Source: Ophiocordyceps camponoti-saundersi (nom. inval.) (Eukaryota; Ascomycota; Sordariomycetes; Hypocreales; Ophiocordycipitaceae). From it: a stretch of DNA of 59,042 nt. Positions 32,835-42,992 of the stretch are shown in pieces (position 1 is the stretch's first letter; each line of letters opens with the position of its first letter). The notes under the pieces were generated by a model. The model had not been told where the DNA came from. It saw nothing but the letters and a program-made list of their open reading frames with translations, and did no database searches. The stretch lies in NCBI GenBank assembly GCA_003339415.1, contig PDHQ01000157.1, positions 17,550-76,591 on the forward strand. The letters run 5' to 3'. The translations under genes and the position numbers were made by a program.

Positions 32835-33341
32835 ATGACGTCTCGGACCGGTTGGTTCTACGTTGGTAAGGCTTCGGTTTTCGAAAGTATCGAGCCCAGA
32901 AGTAGAAGCGGCGCAGAGACGACCTTGACTGGCCAATGTAAGGCGTTTCTCATCCCTCAAGACGGCCAAGAAGCAACAGAATGCACCGATGGCAATATCC
33001 AGAATCAGGTCCTCGTCTTCGCATACAAGGGCCGAATCCATGCTATGGATCATGTTAGTCGCCATCGTCGGCGACTCGGGTCGAGGAGCTGACGAGAGCG
33101 AACACGACAGAGCTGCCCCCATTCATCTTACCCGTTGTCTCGCGGCACCGTCTTCGACATCGAGGACTTTGGCGTTGTTCTCAGCGCAGGGCTGACATGC
33201 GCCAAGCATGGTTGGTCCTTCGATCTGTTCTCCGGGCGCGGCGACCGTGGCAATTACAAGCTCGCCCTGTGGGATGTTGACCTGCGCGGCGACGAAGGGA
33301 CAGACAAGGAAGTCTGGGTGAAGCGGAGGATGACTTCTTAG
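32835..33341 (+). CDS. Small soluble Rieske [2Fe-2S] domain protein (RFESD-like)
   Basis: Two exons, 32835-33053 and 33111-33341, give 149 residues; neither exon alone shows the complete motif. The 57-bp intron (GTTAGT donor, GAGCTGACG branch, GACAG acceptor) is phase 0 and brings AYKGRIHAMDH next to SCPHSSYPLSRG. The finished domain has both Rieske ligand boxes: Cys-Pro-His and, 28 residues later, Cys-Ala-Lys-His in LTCAKHGWSFDLFSG. Box 2 in many Rieske proteins reads CxxH, matching. Upstream sequence (GWFYVGKASVFESIEP, GQCKAFLIPQDG) forms the first sheet. There is no transmembrane segment or signal peptide, so it is neither the bc1 subunit nor an obvious oxygenase; it resembles vertebrate RFESD or a ferredoxin-like component. 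Electron partner unknown. Confidence 0.82.
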
Positions 33342-33814
33342 AAGGATTCCAGGGCCTGGGCGCTGCTTCTGGAACCAATGGTGCCGCAAAGCTAACCAAG
33401 TCCCGTCTCCGTGACGGGTGGGAAATGGTGGATCGGCCTTCTTCCTAGACCGAGATGGGCGTTTCATTCCAAGCTCCGAGTTCACTGACCGTCTCTTGCG
33501 GGTGCGCCAGGCTCGGGAGACAATCGGTCGATCAACTACTGTTCTATTAATGGCCTATTGTTGATTCTTGGCTTCGAACTCTCTCATGATAGCACAGCAC
33601 ATGACACTTTGTACCCATGTCCGAGCTCATCCACACCCCTGTGCGTGCGCAGTCGACCTGAGACGACGGAGACATCAGTTTTTGCTGCGGGCCGTCGGTA
33701 AAAGGAGGTTACCATTATGCCTCGGAATCAACCCCATTGTTTTCCTTGTTGTTCATTCTCTCTTACTCCTTATTCTTCAACAACGTCAACGCCACGAATG
33801 CGTCCGAATTGACG
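33342..33814. other. Intergenic region upstream of the GH76 gene
   Basis: About 470 bases with no gene. The GH76 frame is open from 33737 upstream of the chosen start and encodes a second hydrophobic stretch (MFSLLFILSYSLFF), but the ATG at 33815 gives a more normal signal peptide. Confidence 0.5.
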
Positions 33815-35321
33815 ATGAGGGGACTCACAGCGGTCCTGGCCGTCGCCTTTGGTGTTCTATACCGGACTGCGCAGGGCATCGAGCTCAATGTAGATGATGA
33901 TGGTATGTCATTCGACATGGCCCTCTACTTTCATACTGCTGAGCCTCGCTGACTTTGTTTCATAGCTTCGATCAAGCAGGCGGCTGGCACCGCTGCCTTC
34001 GGTCTCATGAAATACTATACCGGCAACAATACCGGTGACACGCCTGGCAACCTGCCGGATCCCTACTTTTGTTAGCACCTCCCGTATATTCCCTCACAAT
34101 ACGTCACCGAACTGACGAGCAATAGGGTGGTTGGCCGGAGCCATGTTCGGCACCATGATCGACTACTGGCATCTGACGGGCGACTCGACCTACAACGAGG
34201 TGACGATGCAGGCCATCGTTCACCAAGCGTCTGATACCAAGGACTTTATGCCCAAGAACCAGACGCGGACCGAGGGGAACGACGACCAGGGCTTCTGGGC
34301 CATGGCGGCCATGTCGGCGGCCGAGAACAAATTCCCAGACCCGCCGCGAGACCAGCCGCAATATCTGGCGCTGGTGCAGGCCGTCTTTAACCAGTATGCT
34401 TCACGTTGGGATGCCGACGACTGTAACGGCGGGCTTCGCTGGCAGATATCCTCGTTCAACAACGGCTTCAATTACAAGAACTCCATCTCCAACGGCTGCT
34501 TCTTCAATGTAGCCGCCCGGTTGGCGCGCTACACAGGTAACAGCACGTACGCCGACTGGGCGAACAAGGTCTTTGAATGGGAGCAGCAGGTCGGGCTCAT
34601 CAGCCCCAAAATGGAAGTCTTCGACGGCGTAACCATCGGCGCCGATAAACAGTGCCATAACGTCGACTCCAACCGTTGGTCTTACAACGCCGGCATCTAC
34701 CTCGAGGGTGCGGCCGTCATGTTTGAAATGACCAAAAGCGACACTTGGAAGCAAAGGCGCGACGGACTCCTGCAAGAATCGCTTGCAAGCTTTTCCAAGG
34801 ACCAGGTCCTGTTCGAGCAGCTTTGCGAGGAGCGGAAGATGTGCAACAACGATCAGCAGTCCTTCAAGGGCTACCTCGCCCGCTGGCTCGCGGCGACTGT
34901 CAAGTTGGCGCCCGAGACGGCCGGCACGATCATGCCTGTTCTCCGCGCCAGCGCCAAGTCCGCCGCCGAAGCATGTTCCGGCTCCCCACCACCCGGCGCG
35001 CCGCCCCTCGGCTTCGCGGGCTTGCCCGGTACCGCCTGCGGCTTCTCCTGGCAGCAGAAGGGCTTCGACGGCATCAGTGGCGTGCCGCCTCAGATGAACG
35101 CCGTCTCTGCCATGATCTACCCGCTCGTGCAGAAGGCTACGGCCCCTGCGACGGAAACGTCGGGCGGTACCTCCAAGGGCGACCCGAACGCCGGCACCGG
35201 CGAGCAGAAGGACCCGACGGCGATGAGGCCCATCACTACCGGTGATAGGGTCGGCGCTGGCTTCCTCACCTTGTTCATGGTGGTCGGCAGCCTGGGCTTT
35301 ACGACTTTCATGATCATCTAG
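33815..35321 (+). CDS. GH76 Dfg5/Dcw1-type mannan endo-1,6-alpha-mannosidase, GPI-anchored
   Basis: Dfg5/Dcw1 enzymes cut or transfer the GPI glycan of wall proteins and so cross-link them to the cell wall. Three exons: 33815-33902, 33966-34070 and 34126-35321, giving 462 residues. A signal peptide ([21 protein letters not shown]) precedes the mature [20 protein letters not shown]. The catalytic Asp pair lies in [19 protein letters not shown]. Other family stretches are [25 protein letters not shown] and [13 protein letters not shown]. The C-terminus has a Ser/Thr/Gly linker and a hydrophobic tail ([19 protein letters not shown]) consistent with a GPI signal. Both introns give consistent phases. 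Several homologues usually exist per genome, so which orthologue this is stays open. Confidence 0.93.
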
Positions 35322-36045
35322 ACGCTGGTCTCGTCCTCGTCTTTCCTCTACTCGGGCGATCTTCACCTCCGACCCCGATACGTTGCATAGCCTCATCGCC
35401 TTCCTTGCTACTCATTTCACCATCTACGACTCGCATTTCACATGTCAGATTCAACCAATTTCTTATCGTCATCTTGTTCCCGTCGTAACATAACATGTGG
35501 CATGCATCGGAACCGGCGTCTGGTACGGAAGCTCTCCCTAGATGGCTACGGCCTGGTGAGCTTTCTGCATGCTGCATTCATCGGGTGTTCATTTCCTAGA
35601 TTCTTCACATATGCCTGATTTTCGTTACATCTTCACCGCTGGGCACCTACTTGTATATAAGCGAAGAAGTGTGCTGTTTTGCATGAGAGCCGCAAGGCGA
35701 GGAGCTGCAGGTGGTTTTCTATACACACAGGATTTTGAACATGACTCTTTGTTTCCCATGTGAAATACGCGAGGGAGAAATATAAATTCAATCTGTCGAT
35801 TCCGAACACGGGTCGAAGGAAGACGCGCGTGTCGGGTCAAGAGATGCATTCGCAGCTCACGTTACGGACGTTTTGGTGCGAAAATCTGTATTCAGCCCTA
35901 ACCTGAGTGAAATCGCAATTTTCTCTCTCTATAGAACGCCTGATTCGCCTCCATACTCCGGAGCTGTGCTCTCGATTTGGCAACAATGGCCCTGACGGCA
36001 AAGGAAATCAAAATCAAATGGGTAATGTTTGGTTCAGTATCGTGT
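35322..36045. other. Convergent intergenic region between GH76 and SmD2
   Basis: About 720 bases with no gene. It probably holds both 3' untranslated regions. An ATGGCCCTGACGGCAAAGG at 35985 opens a short frame without a recognisable product. Confidence 0.55.
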
Positions 36046-36697
36046 TTAGCTGAGAAGCACGATAATGACGCTGTCGCCGCGTAAAAACCTATAGATAAGA
36101 GTCAGAAAGGTGTTGCAGAGCAGTAGAGAAGGAGGAAAGAAAGAAAGAAAGAAGAGGAGAGAGTAAGTGAGGGACAGAGAGAGAGAAAGGGAGAAAGAGA
36201 GAAAAAAAAAAACAACTCACATCTTGCTGATGAACCTGTCGCGGTTGACGGAGCGGACTCTGCCGTTCTCCATTTTCCGGTTCTCGGTCCACATTTCCTT
36301 GACATTCTCGAGAATCATGTTGCAGTGGCGATCAAAGGCCTTGACGCGAGCGAGAAGCTTGCGGTTGTTGCGAACGGAAATGAGAACCTGAACGTGCGAG
36401 CGCACGGCGGTATGAAGAATAGAGAGCGGGCCGTGGGCAAACTCATATTCCTCGAGTTGAGCGATTTCATACTCGCTGAATAACGTCAGAAAGTGGTAAA
36501 CGGAGAGGGAGAGGGAGAGTTAGGATGAAAGGGACGTACGTGAGGTCGGCGCGCGACTTCGTAAGAAGCTCTCTGATAGCCGGGGGATGAGTTAGCAAGT
36601 TTTGCTCATCAGTGCTAGCCTGGGAAGAGCTAGCGATGGACTCAGTTGAGCTGGTGCTCGATTCAGAGGGCACCGACTGTATCTTGGCGTCGGCCAT
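36046..36697 (-). CDS. smd2: Small nuclear ribonucleoprotein Sm D2
   Basis: A core subunit of the Sm heptamer on spliceosomal snRNAs. I assemble four exons: 36697-36678, 36572-36540, 36475-36221 and 36088-36046, giving 116 residues, the normal length. The protein opens [21 protein letters not shown], and the Sm1/Sm2 motifs are clear ([53 protein letters not shown]). The first intron (36573-36677) is 105 nt, a multiple of three, and contains no in-frame stop; retained, it would insert a Ser-rich 35-residue segment ([20 protein letters not shown] begins it). Its TTGCTAAC branch and ATCAG acceptor are strong, while the GTCGGT donor is weak. The start and first codons are shared by both forms. 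Confidence 0.93.
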
Positions 36698-37084
36698 GGT
36701 GATGAGTGAAGTGTTTTTGGGTTTCTTTAGAGATGAGGTTTTGGTGTTTGATTCCTTGGAGACGGCAACGGGACGCGTTGAGCAGTGAATGGAGGATGGA
36801 GGTCAAGGCTGATGCCGATGAAGGATGAAGAGTGAAGATGAGCTTTGGGGAAAACCAAGATGAACGAGGTTGTGGTTTTTGGACGTCCCAAAGGCAAAGG
36901 CATGGCGAGGTGATATGAGAGAGAGGAGCTCTTATGGCTGGCAGCTGGCAGGACACGTGACTCAATCTTACATAATCACAGACTTTAGCCTTCAGTTGAA
37001 GGAGTTAAAGACAACCTCGGGGTTGCGAAAATTCCACGCCTAGAATGTCGGCTGTCTTAGTCTAAAACCATCGGCCTGTCCTCA
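36698..37084. promoter_or_regulatory. Divergent promoter of SmD2 and HIBCH, with CACGTGA
   Basis: 387 bases separate the divergent starts. CACGTGA lies at 36954-36960, near the middle. No other coding signal was seen. Confidence 0.5.
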
Positions 37085-38844
37085 ATGATCTTCCGCACAT
37101 TGGCCGCTCGTGCCGGAGCACGTGTCAAAGAATCGAATCTCTACGGTACGGCAAAGATGGCGGGCGTGCGGCAGGTTCGTAGAGCTTAGGACGCTCGGCG
37201 GCCATGGAATACTGACGAGCTTTGACTCGGCAGCTGTCGGCCACAGCAGCCTCGAAATGGGACGCGTTGGCCAAAGGGGCTCCGAAACGGAGGCCTTTGG
37301 AAGAAGTAGAGCCGAGGCGGGAGACGTCGGACGAAGCAGCCTCGATACGGGAGCTCCCAGGTGACGAGATCGACGACGTCGTCTTCGAGAGCCGATTCGG
37401 CCTCCGGACTGTGCTGCTGAACCGACCGAAAAAGCATAACGCGCTTAACGGGTCCATGATTCGCAAGATAGTTCCTCGTCTGGTCCAGTGGGAGAAGTCG
37501 GATATGGCCAACGTTGTCGTCATCAAGGGCGCCGGCGATCACGCCATGTGCGCGGGCGGTGATATCCTACAATTGGCGATGCAAAACCAGGAGGACCAAG
37601 GCTGGAAGAAGTCGGCCGAGTACTTTGCGCTCGAGTACAAGCTGGATCACTACATTGGCACGTATTCGAAGCCGCTGATTGCCTTCATGGACGGCATCAC
37701 CATGGGCGGAGGCGTCGGTCTCAGTATCCACGCGCCGTTCCGCATTGCCACGGAGCGCACCATCTTCGCCATGCCCGAGACGGCCATCGGCTTCTTCCCC
37801 GATGTCGGCGCCTCTTTCTTCCTCCCCCGCTTGAACGGCGCCATTGGCACGTACCTGGCCTTGACGGGCGACCGACTGACGGGTCCCAACGTCTTCTACA
37901 CCGGCATCGCTACCCATTACCTGCATTCGACTAGCCTTCCAGACCTCGAAGCTCGTCTGGCCGAGTTGCGGTTTAAGGACAGCGCGGATTACTTTCATCG
38001 GCTACAAATAGTCAACGATACGCTGGAAGAGTTTTGCACTGGCCTGCCTTACGACCAACCTATCAAGTTGGCGGGAGACTTGCGTCGGGCTGTAGACCGT
38101 TGTTTTAGCAAGGACACGGTCGGCGAAATCGTGGCTGCGTTGCGGAAGGAGGCTGGCTCGGAACAGAAGAGCCATGCTGAGGCCGGTTCCGAGGAGGCAG
38201 CCGCTCAGAAAACGACGGCCGAGGCCGAAGCGGCCCAGCAGGGAGAGCCGCCTTCTCCAGGGTCGTTGGGTCAGAAGGAAAAGAGCCCGGAGAAGATTGA
38301 GACAGAGGTGTGGGCGCAGCAGCAGCTCGACACACTACTCAAGCGATCTCCAACCTCGGTACATGTGGCGTTGCGGCAGATGCGCGTTGCCGGAGCATGG
38401 GATCTGGCCATGGCCTTCAACCGGGAATACCAGATGGCGTCCAAATTCATGCAGCACCATGACTTCACCGAGGGCGTCATGGCGCTCCTGAAGCACAAGA
38501 AGCCCGCACAGTGGGATCACGAGTCACTGCAAGCCATCCCCGAGGGGCTCGACGTGGCGGCGCCATTTTTTGAGACCAGCGAAGAGGAGTCGCTGAGCTT
38601 TTTCAAGGAGCAGACGTACTTACAGTATCCTCACGCACGTTTCGGAGTGCCGACGGAACGGGAGATCAGGGCCTTGGTTCTTACCGGCAGATATACGCCT
38701 GAGCAGCTGGAGAAGACTCTGGTGGCTTCGCGTAAGGGTCGTCAGGGCATCGCCGAGGTGGTGCGGGAGATTATGGAGCGGAAGACTGGGATCGACGATT
38801 CAGGCAAGGCGATATGGTGGACGAAGCCGGGGGGCAAGCTGTGA
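37085..38844 (+). CDS. 3-hydroxyisobutyryl-CoA hydrolase, mitochondrial
   Basis: Hydrolyses 3-hydroxyisobutyryl-CoA in valine catabolism (crotonase fold, yeast Ehd3). Exon 1 is 37085-37145 and exon 2 is 37247-38844 (552 residues) or starts at 37250. The N-terminus MIFRTLAARAGARVKESNLY is Arg-rich without acids early on, like a mitochondrial presequence. The crotonase core has HNALNGSMIRKI, the oxyanion loop CAGGDI, and MGGGVGLS; the family catalytic Glu and Asp lie in ATERTIFAMPETAIGFFPDVG. The acceptor is a tandem CACAGCAG, so one Ala may be added or lost. An Ala/Glu/Gln-rich insertion of about 50 residues (about 38150-38310) splits the C-terminal ECH_2 domain and is probably a disordered loop. 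The last codons are duplicated downstream. Confidence 0.9.
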
Positions 38845-39096
38845 GTCAGTTTCTGCAGAGCTTCTCACGTTGTGCATGCAGATCGAGATATGTATACCCT
38901 GAGATTAGTCTGCGAGGGTAGCCTTCCGAAGGCGAGTCTCAAGATATGAGCATAACATGCGCCGGGGGGGCAAACTGTGAGTAAGTTTCTGCAGAGCTTC
39001 TCACGTTGTGCATGCAGACCGAGATAGGTATTACCTGATATGAGTCTGAGAGGGTAGCCTTCTGAGGCAGGTCTTCCGACATGCATATTAACGTGC
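38826..39096. repeat. Tandem duplication of the HIBCH 3' end
   Basis: Copy 1 (38826-38960) contains the final six sense codons, stop codon and 3' flank of HIBCH. Copy 2 (38961-39096) repeats it head to tail with substitutions and small indels: both share GAGTTTCTGCAGAG-like and TTCTCACGTTGTGCATGCAGA blocks, AGGGTAGCCTTC, and a CCGGGGGGCAA start. The second copy has an extra G and is not part of an open frame. Differences are mixed, not only C-to-T, so repeat-induced point mutation alone does not explain them. Confidence 0.85.
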
Positions 39097-39199
39097 ATGA
39101 TTCAGATCACTATTTATCGTACTTGCTCACCGAGGTTGAATAGCCTATATAGAGACCTTCTTCGCCTACTTGATATCTCCTTGCCGATCAAGGAGCAAT

Positions 39200-41288
39200 A
39201 TGGCCACTGTTATCGACTCACTACGCTCTCCGCAGCTCGGCGGGGCCGTCTTTCTAGGAGGCGTCGCCGTTTATGCCGTCATCTTCCGCCGCGGCGAGTG
39301 GCATATGCAGGCCCCGAAGCTCGTCGGCGGTGGTATGGCTCTCACGGCGGCCACGGCCTGCTGGCTCGTCTGGCTTGTGCCGAGTGCTCCGTGGCAGGAG
39401 TTGAAGACGACATTGTGGCTGGTGTTCGTCTGGCTGGCCGGCCACTGCTGCTGCATGTTCACCTACCGGCTGGCCCTGCATCCCCTCCGCCGCTTCCCGG
39501 GACCGTTTGCCGCGAGGATGACCAACTTTTACATGGCGGCCCTAGAGCTCAAGAACCGGCAGGCATATCAAGAGTTGCGGAAGCTGCACGACGAGTACGG
39601 CGACTTTGTCCGGATCGGTGCGTTCGGTCCTCTCTACGATCTGCTCGATGCCGTGGTCACTAAGCTGTCATTCCAGGGCCGTCGTCGCTGTCCATACGGG
39701 ACCCAAGAGCGATCCAGCTCATCCACGGCAGCAGATCACGTTGCATCAAGGACTCATCTTACGACGTATTGCACTTCGGAAAGTCACTTCTCATGGTGAG
39801 GAACAAGAAGGAACACGACCCTCGACGCAAGGCATGGGACAGGGGCTTTCAGAGCAATGGTACGCCAGAGAGATGGAGGGACCATTCTTTAAATATACTG
39901 AGCCGGCTGGCCAGCCCTGCAGGACTACGAGCCCCGAGTGGCGCGGTGCACAGCTCAGCTTGCCAGGCTGATCAAGGAGTCGAAGAGCCAGCCGTCAGAC
40001 GCGGCTGTGGCTTTTGGACTGTACAGTTTCGACGTCATGGGCGAAATCGGCTTCGGCAAAAGCTTCGGTAGTCTTGTTGTCGGCGCCCTCCCAAAGGCTT
40101 TGCTTCGCGAGTACATGAACTCCGTGGGCATCTTTCGCCGGCTGGTGTCACAGGCCTCTGTAATCCTAGCAACGCCAGTGGCGAGGCAAGCCGTGAGCGC
40201 GTTCGACACCTGGAGCTCTGAACAGATAATGGCGTGGAAACGGGTGATTGTATCTTGACCTGTGCCTCCACGATACGGTCCGCTGACTTTGGAGATGCCA
40301 GCGTGCTTTCGACCGGCCCAACGTCGCGTCCTGCTTCATGCCGCTACCTGGGTCCAAGAGCTGGCTGACGGAGAAGCTGACGCTGGACCAGCGAGCAGAT
40401 GCTATGTTGCTTATCGGCGCAGGGAGGTACGTTGGCAGGTGCTTCCAGGAGAACGCAGAAGAAGAAGACGATGCTGATTTGCTCAGCGATACCATTTCGG
40501 GGGCCCTGAGTTGTCTATTCTTCGAGCTGGCTTCCCATATACATGCTCGCAGGACGCTTCAGGCTGAGCTCGACTGGTTTCACGCCGGCACTGACCCAAT
40601 TGGCAATGCGTCTCTGTCCAGGCTGAAGTACCTCGACGCTTGCATAAATGAGACCTTGCGGCTTTTCCCCGCAGTGATGTCTGGTTTGCTGAGAAAGACG
40701 CCTTCGGAGGGACTGCAAGTAGGGGATGTCTTTATACCTGGGGATACCACGGTGCAAATACCAGCCTATGCCCTGTCTCGCGGTACAAGCCTCCTCCTCC
40801 TCCTCAGTTCCCCCCCTCCCCTTTCTTCCGTCCCTTTCCCCCGGACCCTTTACCCGCATGACGTCTGATGAGCGATCCATGTCCCGTGTTCCTGACCAAA
40901 ACCGTCCCAGATGAACGATACTTTGTGCAGGCCGATGAGTTTATCCCGGAGCGCTGGACGACGAAACCAGAGCTCATGGTCGACGGTGGCGCCGCGTCCT
41001 TTCCCTTTGCCCACGGTCTGAGCGTTTCCCCCCCCCCCCCCTTTTCCCCCCTCCTTCCGTCCTGTTGTTCTTTATGCTGACATAGAGACGGTGCCAGGTC
41101 CGTACTCGTGCGCTGGCAAGGCTCTCGCTTTGATGGAACTTCGATACGTGACGGCCGAGATCCTTTGGCGATTCGACGTTGAATTGGCGCCTGGCTTTAC
41201 GGCATCGGACTTTGAGCAAGGCTTGCAGGATTCTTTTACCCTCGCTGTGAAGAATCTGAAGCTGGTGTTTAAACCGAGGCGAGATTAG
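39200..41288 (+). CDS. Cytochrome P450 monooxygenase
   Basis: A membrane-bound haem-thiolate monooxygenase. Seven exons: 39200-39617, 39677-39859, 39915-40243, 40302-40426, 40487-40782, 40911-41015 and 41098-41288; all phases agree and give 548 residues. The N-terminus has three hydrophobic segments (about residues 15-30, 45-62, 70-92) before the proline hinge HPLRRFPGPFAARM. The I-helix reads IGAGSDTISGALSCLFFEL, the K-helix ETLR lies in NETLRLFPAV, PERW in FIPERWT, and the haem loop in FAHGPYSCAGKALALME, where the common Arg two residues before Cys is Ser. Nearest relatives are ascomycete P450s with FSTGPYxCxGK loops. Substrate unknown; no core biosynthetic enzyme neighbours it. An intron carries 14 C (41028-41041). 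Confidence 0.9.
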
Positions 41289-42581
41289 TGATGATGACTC
41301 TTCGGAACCCCTTCCTTTCTGCCCCTTTCCTGTCCTTTCCTACTCCCCCTTGCTTCTCCTGTTTCTTCCTTTGTTTGGAAAGCTTTTCTCTTCACGCTTC
41401 TCGGCTATCGGGCTCTGGACAACTTTGGTCGGCACCGTGTCCTATACAGATTGTGATGGGGACATGGGCTGAAACAGAGTTGGGGGGGGGGGGGCCCAGC
41501 TGCGGCCCAGCTGCCAGTTTTACGAGCATATGCTTGATGAGCTGACAGCTTGTCGGTTATAACCGAGTTTGTCACCGGATCGGTTCATGTTGTCGAAAGA
41601 AGTAAGCTGAAGTGGAAAGGATGCTGCAGGGACTTGATGCGTGGTCCCACTGTCGTTCTTCTTGACTTGTCGGTTTATGAGATTGGATGCAAGTGTCTAT
41701 AAGTATGCATGCATAGGGCCATTGCCTGACTCGAGGAGACAGCTCTATGCTTCTTTCAGATATATGTTCTCGCAAACACCACACATACATATTTACCACG
41801 CTCGAGTATCGGAACTGGAGGGGTTTCCTGTTTTCTTTCTCTCCGTACGGTTTCTTCCGGCCTTCCATCACATGATACGGTGAGGAAACGGTTTCCCTTG
41901 ATAACTTCCGACTTATCCGTCTTTATTCCGTTCCATCCGCTTAACTTTTCTTCCCGCGTAGTGGACCTTGTTAGGAAATGGAGGCGGTGAGTTTCTGGTC
42001 CCTTGTTGAGAAGACCTTTGAATGAAATGGCCTTGTCGAAAGCTTATCACGATGTTGTCTTCCTTGTTTTAGGGGGCTGCTGAAGCTGAATCAGGTGCTG
42101 TTTTTGAGTTATTGATCGTATAGCTTGTGAGTTGTGTTTGTCTATCTTTCGAGGTTATTGCAAGTAGGTTATTAGTTGACAAGGCATGCAGACTCGCGCG
42201 TACATACATATTACCTACCTAATTGCCTATCAGGCTATCACACATGGAAACCTATATGCTATGCTTCCGGACTTGATGAAATAACCTTGAGATGGAAATA
42301 GCCATGCGGAACACCTTGTGCCTGCGTGTATGTGTATGTGTATGTGTATGTGTCTGTCTGTCTGTCTGTCCATCTTAGTGCAAGGTAAACTCTTTCACGG
42401 GAAGCTGTAACACGAGTTCCCTACAGATTCTGTATAAGAGAGGCTCTGATGCTCTATTTCGAAGCACGTTATTTCATTCCCTGCGCCTCTCTTTTCTCAC
42501 CATCAGGCATCAGACATCGTGACAACCTCTCAAGATCAAAACAGCAGCATACAAACTCGCTACCACTTTTTTACATCAACG
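41289..42581. other. Gene-poor region upstream of the small secreted protein
   Basis: About 1.3 kb with no gene. It holds a 13-G run (41482-41494), AT-richer sequence, a TGTATG/TGTC microsatellite (about 42325-42370) and, near 42429, a TATAAGAGAG that could be the TATA box of the next gene (start 42582). Confidence 0.5.
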
Positions 42582-42992
42582 ATGCTCTCTCTTCACACCT
42601 TGCATCTATTCTTCATCTTAGCCATCACAGCCGCAGCCGCTCTTTACGAAGGGCTAGAGTGCCAACTTCTGAGAAACCCTGGAATCCGAGGCCACTGCAG
42701 TCAGTTCGCTCAGTTCGGCTGCATGACGCCCAGATGCAGCAACGAGACCTTTTGCTACATCCCCGCGGATGAGGGCTGCGATAGATTCTGCTTCGGCAAG
42801 AGCCTGGTCAGAGGCATCGGCTTCCTTGAAAGATGCCCCTATCCTTTCTACGACTTGGGACCTGATTCCAAGGGTTGCCGCTGTTGCAGCCTGTCGAAGC
42901 CGAAGCTACTGAGGCCGGTTCCTACTCGTCGTTATTCATCAAAGCCGGTTCCTTCTCCTCATTATTTTGATTTCCAAGCCGCGAGAGGATGA
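42582..42992 (+). CDS. Small secreted cysteine-rich protein (candidate effector)
   Basis: I do not recognise a family. One exon of 136 residues. A signal peptide is clear (MLSLHTLHLFFILAITAAAA). The mature part holds 11 Cys, spaced C-x11-C-x7-C-x4-C-x5-C-x6-C-x3-C-x13-C, then GCRCC near the end of the folded part; some spacings resemble a disulfide-bonded knot. The tail is basic and Pro-rich with a repeat (RRYSSKPVPS preceded by LLRPVPT). The size, signal and Cys content fit secreted fungal effectors, adhesins or antimicrobial peptides, but that is inference. It sits beside the P450 in a gene-poor stretch of about 2 kb on either side, which is a typical setting. A 5' TATA-like TATAAGAG at 42433 precedes it. 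Confidence 0.72.
   Translation: MLSLHTLHLFFILAITAAAALYEGLECQLLRNPGIRGHCSQFAQFGCMTPRCSNETFCYIPADEGCDRFCFGKSLVRGIGFLERCPYPFYDLGPDSKGCRCCSLSKPKLLRPVPTRRYSSKPVPSPHYFDFQAARG

Noticed and set aside
38826..39096. Repeat-induced point mutation as the cause of duplication divergence
   Set aside because: Differences include indels and transversions, not a clean C-to-T pattern, and the unit is too short for typical RIP.
39618..39914. Apparent frameshifts in the P450
   Set aside because: The frame changes are fully explained by two short introns with good donors, acceptors and phases; the protein is intact.
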